Assembly: GCF_000217955.3 (NCBI RefSeq)
Contig: NZ_AFOY02000003.1
Location: 1-34,322, forward strand
DNA length: 34,322 nt
Direction of reading: 5' to 3'
Source of the DNA: Pseudomonas fluorescens HK44
GTDB taxonomy: Bacteria; Pseudomonadota; Gammaproteobacteria; Pseudomonadales; Pseudomonadaceae
Part shown: in pieces, positions 22,670 through 30,501 of the stretch
How positions within the stretch are numbered: the first letter of the stretch is position 1
Layout: each line of letters opens with the position of its first letter
The notes under the pieces: model-generated
What the model was told of the DNA's origin: nothing
Databases searched by the model: none
Seen by the model: only the letters and a program-made list of their open reading frames with translations
Program-made: the position numbers and the translations under genes

Positions 22670-23179
22670 TTAAACGGCTACTGCGCGGTGTTCAGTGCGA
22701 CGCAAGGCACGCATCTTGTGCAGCGTGTCGGCGCAGGTCTTCGCCGCTTCCTGGCCCTTGTGCACGAAGTGTTCGAAGAAGAATTTCTGGTGCTCTTCGC
22801 CGGCATGGAAGTGGTGCGGGGTCAGCACGACCGAGAACACCGGCACTTCGGTTTCCAGTTGAACCTGCATCAGGCCGCTGATCACCGACTGGGCGACGAA
22901 TTCGTGACGGTAGATACCGCCATCAACCACTAAACCGGCGGCAACGATACCGGCATAGCGACCGGACTTGGCCAGCAGCTTGGCATGCAGTGGAATTTCA
23001 AAGGCGCCGCCGACTTCAAAAAAGTCGATATCCGATTCTTGATAGCCCTGGGCGACCATCTCGCTGACGAAACCCTTACGGCTCTGATCAACGATTTCCT
23101 TGTGCCAGCACGCCTGGATAAACGCTACGCGCTCGCCCTGATGGTTTTTGCTTTTGCTATCGATTGCGGTGGGTTGCAT
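22670..23179 (-). CDS. ribH: 6,7-dimethyl-8-ribityllumazine synthase (RibH2-like)
   Basis: Condenses 5-amino-6-ribitylamino-uracil with 3,4-dihydroxybutanone phosphate to lumazine, the penultimate riboflavin step. The 169-residue protein has the family core: FIQACWHKEIV, FFEVGGAFEIPLHAKLLA, VDGGIYRHEFVAQSVISGLM and ETEVPVFSVVLTPHHFH. The spacing and the VVDGGIYRHEFVA form resemble type II (RibH2) enzymes rather than the housekeeping copy beside ribBA/nusB. I chose start 23179 (MQPTAIDSK) because AGGAG lies 9 bases upstream; a longer in-frame start at 23299 would run through the leader. A FMN riboswitch lies upstream. That this is a second copy is inference. Confidence 0.92.
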   Translation of the reverse strand: MQPTAIDSKSKNHQGERVAFIQACWHKEIVDQSRKGFVSEMVAQGYQESDIDFFEVGGAFEIPLHAKLLAKSGRYAGIVAAGLVVDGGIYRHEFVAQSVISGLMQVQLETEVPVFSVVLTPHHFHAGEEHQKFFFEHFVHKGQEAAKTCADTLHKMRALRRTEHRAVAV

Positions 23180-23190
23180 CTGTTCTGACT

Positions 23191-23211
23191 CCTGTTTGTG
23201 TGAAAAACAGG
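23191..23211 (-). promoter_or_regulatory. Hairpin covering the ribH ribosome-binding site
   Basis: CCTGTTT (23191-23197) pairs with AAACAGG (23205-23211). On the minus-strand mRNA the second arm contains the AGG of the AGGAG Shine-Dalgarno sequence (23193-23189). It is a candidate output hairpin for translational control by the FMN riboswitch upstream. Confidence 0.45.
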
Positions 23212-23301
23212 GCGTTATGAATCGAATGGGATTTAAGGGTACGTGCAGGTCAGACGTGCAGTGTATGCGCGTAGCCCACGGACGGCCCTTTGGTGCCAAT
23301 C

Positions 23302-23467
23302 CCGTTCTCTCTTCATCCGGACTATGACCGTCGGCCCCGGGATCACACCGGGTCTGCTGACCTTGCCGTCACCTGCTGCCGAAGCATCAGTGACACCAAG
23401 CGCTCGCGGGCTATGCGCATTGCGCGCAATTACCGCCGGTGGGGAGTTGCACCCCGCCCTGAGAACG
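23302..23467 (-). ncRNA. FMN riboswitch (RFN element)
   Basis: The minus strand holds the conserved RFN core in order: GTTCTCAGGGCGGGGTG, AACTCCCCACCGGCGGTAA, AGCCCGCGAGCG, GGTCAGCAGACCCGGTG and CCGACGGTCATAGTCCGGAT, closing with GAGAGAACG that pairs with the first GTTCTC. Binding of FMN should lower expression of the lumazine synthase, which starts ~120 bases downstream. The P3/P4 variable stem is somewhat extended. Confidence 0.96.
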
Positions 23468-23684
23468 TTTTGCTGCCAGGTTTTCTGGCGGCGGAGAGTT
23501 TTTAACACATATTTGTGGGCTGCGCATGGCTGCTTTCTGATGATATACATCGGTTTTTCCGTTGGCTTGAACCGGCTTTCCGGTCAGGGCCTTGATTAAT
23601 CGCGGCGTTGGCCGCAGTAATCCCCTTCGAAAGAGATTTCCCTTATCAGCAGCGACGTTAGCGTCCTATTCCGAGGCCTGATTC

Positions 23685-24689
23685 ATGAGCGTTATCGATC
23701 TTCGTAGCGACACCGTCACCCAACCGACCGCAGGGATGCTCGACGCGATGGCCAGGGCGGCCACCGGGGATGACGTCTACGGCGAAGATCCGACGGTCAA
23801 TCAGCTTGAGGCCGAACTGGCCGGGCGTTTGGGCTTTGCAGCGGCGCTGTTCGTGCCGACGGGCACCATGAGCAATCTGCTGGGGTTGATGGCTCACTGC
23901 GAGCGCGGTGACGAGTACATCGTCGGCCAGCAGGCGCACACGTATAAGTACGAAGGTGGCGGGGCCGCGGTGTTGGGCTCGATCCAGCCGCAGCCGCTGG
24001 ACGTTCAGGCTGACGGTTCGCTGGACCTGGCTCAGGTGGCAGCGGCGATCAAGCCGGACGATTTCCACTTCGCCCGGACCCGGCTGCTGGCGCTGGAGAA
24101 CACCATGCAAGGCAAGGTATTGCCGCTGGAATATCTGGCGCGGGCTCGTCGCTTTACCCGTGAACACGGTCTGTCGCTGCATCTGGATGGCGCGCGGTTG
24201 TACAACGCAGCGGTCAAGCTGGGCGTCGATGCGCGGGAAATCACTCAGCACTTCGATTCGGTGTCGGTGTGCCTGTCCAAAGGCCTGGGCGCGCCGATCG
24301 GTTCGGTGCTCTGTGGTTCGGCCGAGTTGATCGGCAAGGCCCGGCGCCTGCGCAAGATGGTCGGTGGCGGCATGCGTCAGGCCGGCATTCTTGCGGCGGC
24401 AGGCTTGTATGCACTGGATCACAACGTGCAACGTCTGGCGGACGACCACGCCAACGCGCAGTTTCTGGCTGAAGGCCTGCGCGCAGCGGGCTATGAAGTC
24501 GAGCCGGTACAGACCAATATGGTCTATGTGCAAATGGGCGATCAATGCGATGCGCTCAAGGCGTTTGCCGGTGAGCGCGGGATCAAGCTCACCGCCGCCT
24601 CACGTTTGCGCATGGTCACTCACATGGACGTCAACCGGGCGCAGATTGAACAGGTGATCGCCACTTTCGTCGAGTTTTCACAAAACTGA
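23685..24689 (+). CDS. ltaE: Low-specificity L-threonine aldolase
   Basis: A PLP enzyme that cleaves L-threonine and L-allo-threonine to glycine and acetaldehyde. The 334-residue protein starts [22 protein letters not shown], the typical opening, followed by [32 protein letters not shown] and the Schiff-base Lys-199 in [28 protein letters not shown] contains the PLP-binding Asp. It is transcribed divergently from the riboswitch-ribH unit. The 3' end is 147 bases before alaS. Family secure; exact stereospecificity not readable. Confidence 0.93.
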   Translation: MSVIDLRSDTVTQPTAGMLDAMARAATGDDVYGEDPTVNQLEAELAGRLGFAAALFVPTGTMSNLLGLMAHCERGDEYIVGQQAHTYKYEGGGAAVLGSIQPQPLDVQADGSLDLAQVAAAIKPDDFHFARTRLLALENTMQGKVLPLEYLARARRFTREHGLSLHLDGARLYNAAVKLGVDAREITQHFDSVSVCLSKGLGAPIGSVLCGSAELIGKARRLRKMVGGGMRQAGILAAAGLYALDHNVQRLADDHANAQFLAEGLRAAGYEVEPVQTNMVYVQMGDQCDALKAFAGERGIKLTAASRLRMVTHMDVNRAQIEQVIATFVEFSQN

Positions 24690-24755
24690 AGGTGTTAGCC
24701 GTCCAATTGACTGTCTGTATCGTACAAACACACTGTACCTGCACACTAACGCCGA

Positions 24756-24761
24756 TATAAT
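24756..24761 (+). promoter_or_regulatory. alaS promoter, -10 hexamer
   Basis: A perfect TATAAT 75 bases before the alaS start, preceded at 17 bp by a weak -35 (CTGTAC, 24733-24738). A TTGACT at 24707 is too far away to pair with it. Confidence 0.5.
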
Positions 24762-24835
24762 GCGGCCCTTTGCCGTCGCTTCGTCTGTTGACGATTCGCA
24801 CAGGCCTTTGGCCGCAGCCTCCGTGGAAGAACCTA

Positions 24836-27457
24836 ATGAAAAGCGCAGAAATCCGTGAAGCCTTCCTTCGCTTCTTCGAAGAGCAAGGCCACACCCGTGT
24901 AGCCTCCAGCTCTTTGATTCCGGGCAACGACCCAACCCTGCTGTTCACTAACGCGGGGATGAACCAGTTCAAGGACTGCTTTCTGGGCCAGGAAAAGCGC
25001 GCCTATACCCGCGCCGTCAGCAGCCAGAAGTGCGTTCGCGCCGGTGGCAAGCACAACGACCTGGAAAACGTCGGTTATACCGCCCGTCACCACACCTTCT
25101 TCGAAATGCTGGGTAACTTCAGCTTCGGTGACTACTTCAAGCGTGATGCGATCACCTACGCCTGGACCTTCCTGACTTCCGACAAGTGGCTGAACCTGCC
25201 GAAGGAAAAACTCTGGGTCACGGTCTACGCCAGCGATGACGAGGCGTACGACATCTGGACCAAGGAAGTCGGGGTTCCGGCCGAGCGCATGGTTCGCATC
25301 GGCGACAACAAAGGCGCGCCGTACGCGTCCGACAACTTCTGGACCATGGGCGATACCGGCCCGTGCGGTCCTTGCACCGAGATTTTCTACGATCACGGCG
25401 CCGACATCTGGGGCGGCCCACCGGGTTCACCAGAAGAAGACGGCGACCGTTACATCGAAATCTGGAACAACGTCTTCATGCAGTTCAACCGCACCGCCGA
25501 TGGCGTGTTGCACCCGTTGCCAGCGCCGTCGGTGGATACCGGCATGGGTCTTGAGCGGATCAGTGCCGTGCTGCAGCACGTTCACTCGAACTATGAAATC
25601 GACCTGTTCCAGAGCCTGCTGAGCGCTTCGGCCAAGGCCATTGGTTGCACCAACGACAACCAGGCTTCGCTGAAAGTCGTGGCTGACCACATTCGTTCCT
25701 GCGGTTTCCTGATCGCCGACGGCGTGCTGCCGTCCAACGAAGGTCGCGGCTACGTGCTGCGCCGGATCATTCGCCGTGCGTGCCGTCACGGCAACAAGCT
25801 GGGCGCCAAGGGCAGCTTCTTCTATCAGATCGTTGGTGCGCTGGTTGCCGAGATGGGCGAAGCCTTCCCTGAGCTGAAATCCCAGCAAGCGCACATCGAG
25901 CGCGTGCTGAAAGCCGAAGAAGAGCAGTTCGCCAAAACCCTGGAGCAGGGCCTGAAGATCCTCGAGCAGGATCTGGCCGAACTCAAAGGCGATGTGGTGC
26001 CAGGCGACGTGGTGTTCAAGTTGTATGACACCTACGGTTTCCCGATGGACCTGACCGGCGACATCGCGCGTGAGCGCAACCTGACCATCGACGAAGCGGG
26101 CTTCGAACGTGAAATGGAAGCCCAGCGCGTCCGTGCCCGTTCGGCCAGTTCCTTCGGCATGGACTACAACAGCCTGGTCAAGGTTGATGTGGCCACCGAG
26201 TTCACCGGTTACACCGCTCAGAGCGGTTCGGCCAAGATCGTTGCTCTGTATAAAGACGGGCAATCGGTCGACGTATTGAGCGAAGGCGAAGAGGGTGTGG
26301 TCGTTCTCGATCAGACGCCGTTCTATGCGGAATCCGGCGGTCAGATCGGTGATTGCGGCTTCCTCCAGGCTGGCGCCGCGCGTTTCGACGTGCGCGACAC
26401 CACCAAGACCGGCGGTGCGTTCCTGCACCACGGCGTGCTGGATTCGGGCAGCCTGACCATTGGCTCGCCGGTTCAGGCTCAGGTGGATGCCGAGGTGCGT
26501 CACGCCACTTCGCTGAACCACTCCGCGACTCACTTGCTGCACGCAGCATTGCGCCAGGTGCTGGGCGAGCACGTTCAGCAGAAAGGCTCGCTGGTCGACA
26601 GTCAGCGTCTACGCTTTGACTTCAGCCACTTTGAAGCGATCAAGCCTGAACAGCTGAAAGCGCTGGAAGAAATCGTCAACGCCGAAATTCGCAAGAACTC
26701 CGAAGTTGAAACCGAAGAAACCGATATCGACACCGCCAAGCAAAAAGGCGCCATGGCGCTGTTCGGCGAGAAATACGGCGACAGCGTGCGCGTACTGAGC
26801 ATGGGCGACTTCTCCGTCGAGCTGTGCGGTGGTATCCATGCCAATCGCACTGGTGACATCGGTCTGCTGAAAATCATCAGCGAAGGCGGCGTGGCTTCTG
26901 GCGTGCGTCGTATCGAAGCGGTGACAGGCGCTGCGGCACTGGCTTACCTGAACGCTGCGGAAGAGCAACTCAAGGAAGCGGCCAACCTGGTCAAGGGCAG
27001 CCGCGACAACCTGATCGACAAGCTGTCGGCTGTGCTTGAGCGCAACCGTCTGCTGGAAAAGCAACTCGAGCAGTTGCAAGCCAAGGCCGCCAGTGCGGCG
27101 GGTGACGACCTGTCGGCTTCTGCCCAGGACGTCAGAGGCGTGAAAGTGCTGGCCGTGCGTCTCGACGGTCAGGACGGCAAGGCGCTGCTGGCGCTGGTCG
27201 ATCAACTGAAGAACAAACTCGGCCGCGCAGTGATCCTGCTCGGCAGTGTCCATGAGGAAAAGGTCGTACTGGTTGCGGGTGTAACCAAGGACCTGACTGG
27301 CCAACTCAAAGCCGGTGATTTGATGAAGCAAGCCGCTGCAGCAGTGGGCGGGAAGGGCGGTGGTCGTCCAGACATGGCGCAAGGCGGCGGTACCGACGCT
27401 GACGCACTGGATGCAGCATTGGCCCTCACCGTGCCGTTTGTAGAGCAGGGTATTTAA
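24836..27457 (+). CDS. alaS: Alanyl-tRNA synthetase
   Basis: Charges tRNA-Ala and edits mischarged Ser/Gly. The 873-residue cytoplasmic enzyme has the class II catalytic core ([20 protein letters not shown], then the motif 2 region [21 protein letters not shown]), the GMGLERI motif 3, an editing domain with the zinc-site HSATHLLH and [13 protein letters not shown], and the C-terminal C-Ala domain ending [12 protein letters not shown]. Start 24836 ([10 protein letters not shown]) is the conserved N-terminus; an in-frame ATG at 24770 adds 22 unrelated residues. Upstream of lysC and rsmA, the standard Pseudomonas order. Confidence 0.98.
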   Translation: MKSAEIREAFLRFFEEQGHTRVASSSLIPGNDPTLLFTNAGMNQFKDCFLGQEKRAYTRAVSSQKCVRAGGKHNDLENVGYTARHHTFFEMLGNFSFGDYFKRDAITYAWTFLTSDKWLNLPKEKLWVTVYASDDEAYDIWTKEVGVPAERMVRIGDNKGAPYASDNFWTMGDTGPCGPCTEIFYDHGADIWGGPPGSPEEDGDRYIEIWNNVFMQFNRTADGVLHPLPAPSVDTGMGLERISAVLQHVHSNYEIDLFQSLLSASAKAIGCTNDNQASLKVVADHIRSCGFLIADGVLPSNEGRGYVLRRIIRRACRHGNKLGAKGSFFYQIVGALVAEMGEAFPELKSQQAHIERVLKAEEEQFAKTLEQGLKILEQDLAELKGDVVPGDVVFKLYDTYGFPMDLTGDIARERNLTIDEAGFEREMEAQRVRARSASSFGMDYNSLVKVDVATEFTGYTAQSGSAKIVALYKDGQSVDVLSEGEEGVVVLDQTPFYAESGGQIGDCGFLQAGAARFDVRDTTKTGGAFLHHGVLDSGSLTIGSPVQAQVDAEVRHATSLNHSATHLLHAALRQVLGEHVQQKGSLVDSQRLRFDFSHFEAIKPEQLKALEEIVNAEIRKNSEVETEETDIDTAKQKGAMALFGEKYGDSVRVLSMGDFSVELCGGIHANRTGDIGLLKIISEGGVASGVRRIEAVTGAAALAYLNAAEEQLKEAANLVKGSRDNLIDKLSAVLERNRLLEKQLEQLQAKAASAAGDDLSASAQDVRGVKVLAVRLDGQDGKALLALVDQLKNKLGRAVILLGSVHEEKVVLVAGVTKDLTGQLKAGDLMKQAAAAVGGKGGGRPDMAQGGGTDADALDAALALTVPFVEQGI

Positions 27458-27458
27458 G

Positions 27459-27499
27459 GCTGCGTGCCGAGCCCGTCGTCTAGTGGCGGGCTTCGCAGC
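27459..27499 (+). terminator. Hairpin between alaS and lysC
   Basis: GCTGCG (27459-27464) pairs with CGCAGC (27494-27499), and inside AGCCCG (27470-27475) pairs with CGGGCT (27487-27492). It is followed by TGTTTGAG, a weak T-tract. It may partly terminate alaS transcripts before lysC. Confidence 0.4.
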
Positions 27500-27547
27500 T
27501 GTTTGAGTGATTAATGGGCGCCCTTCATGGGCAGAGGCGGCTTTGAA

Positions 27548-28789
27548 ATGGCTTTGATCGTACAGAAATTTGGAGGCACCTCAGTCGGCACTGTCGAGAG
27601 AATCGAGCAGGTCGCCGACAAGGTTAAGAAATTCCGCGAAGCCGGCGATGACCTGGTGGTCGTGCTGTCTGCAATGAGCGGCGAGACCAACCGTCTGATC
27701 GATCTGGCCAAGCAAATCAGTGGCGGCGATCAACCGGTTCCCCGTGAGCTGGATGTCATTGTCTCCACCGGTGAGCAGGTGACGATTGCACTGCTGGCCA
27801 TGGCGCTGATCAAGCGCGGCGTACCGGCAGTGTCGTACACCGGCAACCAGGTACGGATTCTGACGGATAGCGCGCACAATAAAGCGCGTATCTTGCAGAT
27901 TGATGACCAGAAGATTCGCGGTGACCTGAAGGCCGGTCGTGTCGTTGTCGTTGCCGGTTTCCAGGGCGTCGACGAGCACGGCAACATCACCACCCTTGGT
28001 CGTGGCGGTTCCGACACCACCGGCGTGGCGCTGGCAGCGGCCCTGAAGGCTGATGAATGCCAGATCTACACCGATGTCGACGGCGTCTACACCACCGACC
28101 CGCGCGTGGTGTCCGTGGCTCAGCGCCTGGACAAGATCACGTTCGAAGAGATGCTGGAAATGGCCAGCCTTGGTTCCAAGGTGTTGCAGATCCGCGCGGT
28201 CGAGTTCGCCGGTAAGTACAACGTTCCGCTGCGCGTACTGCACAGCTTCAAGGAGGGTCCGGGTACCCTCATTACTATTGATGAAGAGGAATCCATGGAA
28301 CAGCCGATCATTTCCGGCATCGCTTTCAACCGCGATGAAGCCAAGCTGACCATCCGTGGCGTGCCAGACACCCCGGGCGTGGCCTTCAAGATTCTCGGCC
28401 CGATCAGCGCCGCGAACATCGAAGTCGACATGATCGTGCAGAACGTTGCGCACGATAACACCACCGACTTCACCTTCACTGTACACCGCAACGACTACCA
28501 GGCGGCCCAGGCCGTGCTGGAAAACACCGCTCGCGAGATCGGTGCCCGTGAAGTCGTTGGCGACACCAAGATCGCCAAGGTATCGATCGTCGGTGTCGGC
28601 ATGCGTTCTCACGCAGGCGTTGCCAGCCGCATGTTCGAGGCCCTGGCTAAAGAAACCATCAACATCCAGATGATCTCGACTTCGGAAATCAAGGTTTCCG
28701 TAGTGATCGAAGAGAAGTACCTGGAATTGGCTGTGCGCGCTCTGCACACAGCTTTCGAACTGGACGCACCGGCCCGCCAGGGCGAGTGA
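27548..28789 (+). CDS. lysC: Aspartate kinase (alpha/beta type)
   Basis: Phosphorylates aspartate, the first step toward lysine, threonine, methionine and diaminopimelate. The 413-residue protein has the kinase domain (ALIVQKFGGTSVGTVERI, DLVVVLSAMSGETNRL, TLGRGGSDTTGVALAAAL, TDVDGVYTTDPRVV) to about residue 245, then two ACT domains (NRDEAKLTIRGVPDTPGVAF and later KVSIVGVGMRSHAGVAS) for feedback control by lysine/threonine. Start 27548 has AGAGG about 11 bases upstream; an in-frame start at 27527 is less likely. A second in-frame ATG at 28295 with its own AGAGGA suggests a separate beta subunit. Confidence 0.96.
   Translation: MALIVQKFGGTSVGTVERIEQVADKVKKFREAGDDLVVVLSAMSGETNRLIDLAKQISGGDQPVPRELDVIVSTGEQVTIALLAMALIKRGVPAVSYTGNQVRILTDSAHNKARILQIDDQKIRGDLKAGRVVVVAGFQGVDEHGNITTLGRGGSDTTGVALAAALKADECQIYTDVDGVYTTDPRVVSVAQRLDKITFEEMLEMASLGSKVLQIRAVEFAGKYNVPLRVLHSFKEGPGTLITIDEEESMEQPIISGIAFNRDEAKLTIRGVPDTPGVAFKILGPISAANIEVDMIVQNVAHDNTTDFTFTVHRNDYQAAQAVLENTAREIGAREVVGDTKIAKVSIVGVGMRSHAGVASRMFEALAKETINIQMISTSEIKVSVVIEEKYLELAVRALHTAFELDAPARQGE
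28295..28789 (+). CDS. Probable internally started aspartate kinase beta subunit
   Basis: In frame inside lysC, ATG 28295 (MEQPIISGIAF) follows GAAGAGGA at good spacing and would give a 164-residue protein consisting of the two ACT domains. In alpha2-beta2 aspartate kinases (Bacillus, Corynebacterium, Thermus) the beta subunit arises exactly this way. Whether it is made here is inference from the ribosome site and domain boundary. Confidence 0.5.
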   Translation: MEQPIISGIAFNRDEAKLTIRGVPDTPGVAFKILGPISAANIEVDMIVQNVAHDNTTDFTFTVHRNDYQAAQAVLENTAREIGAREVVGDTKIAKVSIVGVGMRSHAGVASRMFEALAKETINIQMISTSEIKVSVVIEEKYLELAVRALHTAFELDAPARQGE

Positions 28790-28798
28790 TGCTCCTCT

Positions 28799-28831
28799 AA
28801 GGGCGCGGTCTGACCGCGCCCTTTGTTTTTT
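28799..28831 (+). terminator. Strong intrinsic terminator after lysC
   Basis: AAGGGCGCGGT (28799-28809) and ACCGCGCCCTT (28813-28823) form a perfect 11-bp stem with a 3-base loop, followed by TGTTTTTTTT. It isolates rsmA from lysC read-through. Confidence 0.93.
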
Positions 28832-28836
28832 TTGAG

Positions 28837-28852
28837 TGGCACGGCTGAAGCC
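28837..28852 (+). promoter_or_regulatory. Sigma-54-like motif upstream of rsmA
   Basis: TGGCACGGCTGAAGCC matches the -24 block TGGCACG exactly and keeps GC at -12 (AAGC instead of TTGC). It lies about 120 bases before rsmA, right after the lysC terminator. No activator site was recognised. Confidence 0.25.
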
Positions 28853-28974
28853 TGTTCTTTTGCTCGTGCTAGTCAATACTTAGGCGTGTAGGGCTGCGAT
28901 CGTTCTGGTTGTAGGTCGAGCGCCTTTTTTTTGCAGACTGTTGTCCCTGAAATGAAATGCGTGAGGAGAAAGGT

Positions 28975-29163
28975 ATGCTGATTCTGACTCGTCGGTGCGC
29001 AGAAAGCCTGATTATTGGTGATGGCGAAATCACCGTGACCGTGCTCGGCGTCAAAGGAAATCAAGTGCGTATTGGCGTTAATGCGCCGAAAGAGGTGGCT
29101 GTTCACCGTGAGGAAATCTACCTGCGGATCAAGAAAGAGAAGGACGACGAACCAAGCCATTAA
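28975..29163 (+). CDS. rsmA: RsmA/CsrA carbon storage and secondary metabolism regulator
   Basis: A homodimeric RNA-binding protein that represses translation by covering GGA motifs near ribosome sites; it is titrated by the Rsm small RNAs under GacS/GacA. The 62-residue protein starts [19 protein letters not shown], the form I know from P. fluorescens, and has [16 protein letters not shown] with the key RNA-contact Arg (R45 here because of one extra residue in the first loop). The ATG at 28975 has GAGGAGAAAGG upstream; the GGA in this ribosome site could allow autoregulation. A longer start at 28957 is not supported. Confidence 0.97.
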   Translation: MLILTRRCAESLIIGDGEITVTVLGVKGNQVRIGVNAPKEVAVHREEIYLRIKKEKDDEPSH

Positions 29164-29181
29164 TTTTTATCGTTTTTTATG

Positions 29182-29211
29182 TTTGCAAACGGGGAAAAGG
29201 TTGGTTAAGAT
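29182..29211 (+). promoter_or_regulatory. tRNA-Ser promoter
   Basis: A -35 TTTGCA (29182-29187) and a -10 TAAGAT (29206-29211) with an 18-bp spacer, 15 bases before the tRNA-Ser gene; the GC-rich discriminator TACGCCCCG fits a stringently controlled stable-RNA promoter. Confidence 0.5.
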
Positions 29212-29225
29212 ACGCCCCGTGTTGC

Positions 29226-29316
29226 GGAGAGCTGGCCGAGTGGCCGAAGGCGCTCCCCTGCTAAGGGAGTACACCTCAAAAGGGTGTCGGGGGTTCGAAT
29301 CCCCCGTTCTCCGCCA
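29226..29316 (+). tRNA. tRNA-Ser (GCT)
   Basis: A 91-base class II tRNA. Acceptor GGAGAGC pairs with GTTCTCC; the anticodon loop in CCCTGCTAAGGG gives GCT; there is a long variable arm (ACACCTCAAAAGGGTGT) and a TTCGAAT T-loop. The discriminator is G and CCA is encoded. Confidence 0.97.
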
Positions 29317-29381
29317 TTATTTGTTTAGTACGTTGTAATCTGGCTTCTTCGGTAAGTTGTTGAAATTACTAGAAAAAGTGC

Positions 29382-29409
29382 TTTACAAAAAGATTTAACG
29401 GCCTATAAT
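29382..29409 (+). promoter_or_regulatory. tRNA-Arg promoter
   Basis: A -35 TTTACA (29382-29387), 16 bp and a perfect -10 TATAAT (29404-29409), followed by a GCGCGGC discriminator, 14 bases before the first tRNA-Arg(ACG). Confidence 0.75.
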
Positions 29410-29423
29410 GCGCGGCAACAAAT

Positions 29424-29500
29424 GCACTCGTAGCTCAGCTGGATAGAGTACTCGGCTACGAACCGAGCGGTCACAGGTTCGAATCCTGTCGAGTGCACCA
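29424..29500 (+). tRNA. tRNA-Arg (ACG), copy 1
   Basis: A 77-base tRNA with acceptor GCACTCG / CGAGTGC, anticodon ACG at 29458-29460 in CTCGGCTACGAACCGAG, T-loop TTCGAAT and encoded CCA. A34 is normally deaminated to inosine by TadA. Confidence 0.98.
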
Positions 29501-29572
29501 TTTAAGGGTTGTTTGCAGTAATGCAGGTAATCTGGCTTCAACCAGTTGTGATCTGGTCTAAAAACACAAATT

Positions 29573-29649
29573 GCACTCGTAGCTCAGCTGGATAGAGTAC
29601 TCGGCTACGAACCGAGCGGTCACAGGTTCGAATCCTGTCGAGTGCACCA
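29573..29649 (+). tRNA. tRNA-Arg (ACG), copy 2
   Basis: Identical in all 77 bases to copy 1, starting 149 bases after it. The two are probably cotranscribed from the promoter at 29382 and end at the terminator at 29656. Confidence 0.98.
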
Positions 29650-29655
29650 AACACC

Positions 29656-29684
29656 AAAAAGCCTGCGTCTAACGCGGGCTTTTT
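29656..29684. terminator. Bidirectional terminator shared by the tRNA-Arg pair and the DUF4124-like gene
   Basis: AAAAAGCCTGCGT (29656-29668) pairs with ACGCGGGCTTTTT (29672-29684; one G-T pair), with a 3-base loop, CTA. On the minus strand the loop is exactly TAG, the stop codon of the convergent gene. T-runs exist in both directions. Confidence 0.92.
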
Positions 29685-30181
29685 GCTGTCTGGGATTTGC
29701 CTTTTACGCATCCCTTCTCATCGAACACGATTTGCGCGCTACGGCCTTTCTTGCTGTCGTAGCGATAATTCGTCGTCGCGTTTCGAATGCTGATCTTGTC
29801 GGGTTTGCCCAGTGCGCTTTCAACGTCCTGCTGGCTCATGCCTGGAACGATCCGCTGATTGATGATCGCTTCGCGACGCTCCTTGGCACTGAGCAGGTTT
29901 CCGCATTTGTCATTCATTTGGCCGACAACGGTCGGATCTCTCGGTGTGCTTTTGATGCCTGATGTTTCCTGGTGGTTGGCGCTGGGGAGCATCGCCTCGA
30001 ATGTGAAAACGCTTGGGTTGTAAATGTTCTGTCGCGAGAGTGTCTCTCCAGGAGGGCAGCTCAGCGTCGTGTAAGTGATGCGGCCCTTGGCGTCTTCACA
30101 TCGGTGCACAGTCGCTGCAGTGGCCTGTAGGGGCGTGCAGAGCAGGGCGATCAACAGGGTTGTGAGTGTTTTCCTGAGCAT
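29669..30181 (-). CDS. Secreted DUF4124-domain protein
   Basis: A 170-residue precursor. Its signal peptide is MLRKTLTTLLIALLCTPLQA with cleavage near TAA (residues 20-23). Next is a DUF4124-type segment, VHRCEDAKGRITYTTLSCPPGE, with two cysteines, then a linker and a C-terminal part in which IVPGMSQQDVESALGKPDKI resembles the SmpA/OmlA (BamE-like) fold start. Two more cysteines, DKCGNL and KGCVKG, could form disulphides. Start 30181 has GGAGGAC upstream; an in-frame start at 30307 would precede the signal peptide by 42 residues. Function unknown; a periplasmic envelope protein is likely. Its stop codon lies in the loop of the shared terminator. Confidence 0.85.
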   Translation of the reverse strand: MLRKTLTTLLIALLCTPLQATAATVHRCEDAKGRITYTTLSCPPGETLSRQNIYNPSVFTFEAMLPSANHQETSGIKSTPRDPTVVGQMNDKCGNLLSAKERREAIINQRIVPGMSQQDVESALGKPDKISIRNATTNYRYDSKKGRSAQIVFDEKGCVKGKSQTAKSPR

Positions 30182-30372
30182 TGGGCGTCCTCCATGACGG
30201 TCACGATCAAGGGTAGTCAGTGCATTTCTCAGTGGAGGTGTGTTTTCTTTTCGGGATGAGTCGTCGCAGTTTCGCAGATGCGGGCGGCGCTCAGGTTTGT
30301 CTCGCAAGCGCTTGTTTCAGGCTGGATTTTTTAACGTTTAAAACCGTCAGGCGGTGTATGATTGCGCCCGTC

Positions 30373-30387
30373 AGCCCCGCCGGGGCT
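30373..30387 (+). promoter_or_regulatory. GC-rich hairpin in the mgtE upstream region
   Basis: AGCCCC and GGGGCT form a tight hairpin (30373-30378 with 30382-30387). A possible -10 (TATGAT, 30357-30362) lies just upstream, but no clear -35. It could be a leader structure before mgtE. The rest of 30182-30501 shows nothing recognisable. Confidence 0.3.
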
Positions 30388-30501
30388 TGTGGAATACCTC
30401 CATGGACTTACCCAGTAGTTACTCAGTACCCCGTTTTACCAATCATGAATTGACTGATTGATCCTTCCGGCGTGCCCCGCTGCTGGGAGTGGAGTTCGCC
30501 T

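Noticed and set aside
25427..26572. 381-codon antisense frame over alaS, and similar frames over lysC (27581-28876), ltaE and aruB
   Set aside because: They are complements of highly biased, certain genes; none has motifs or start signals.
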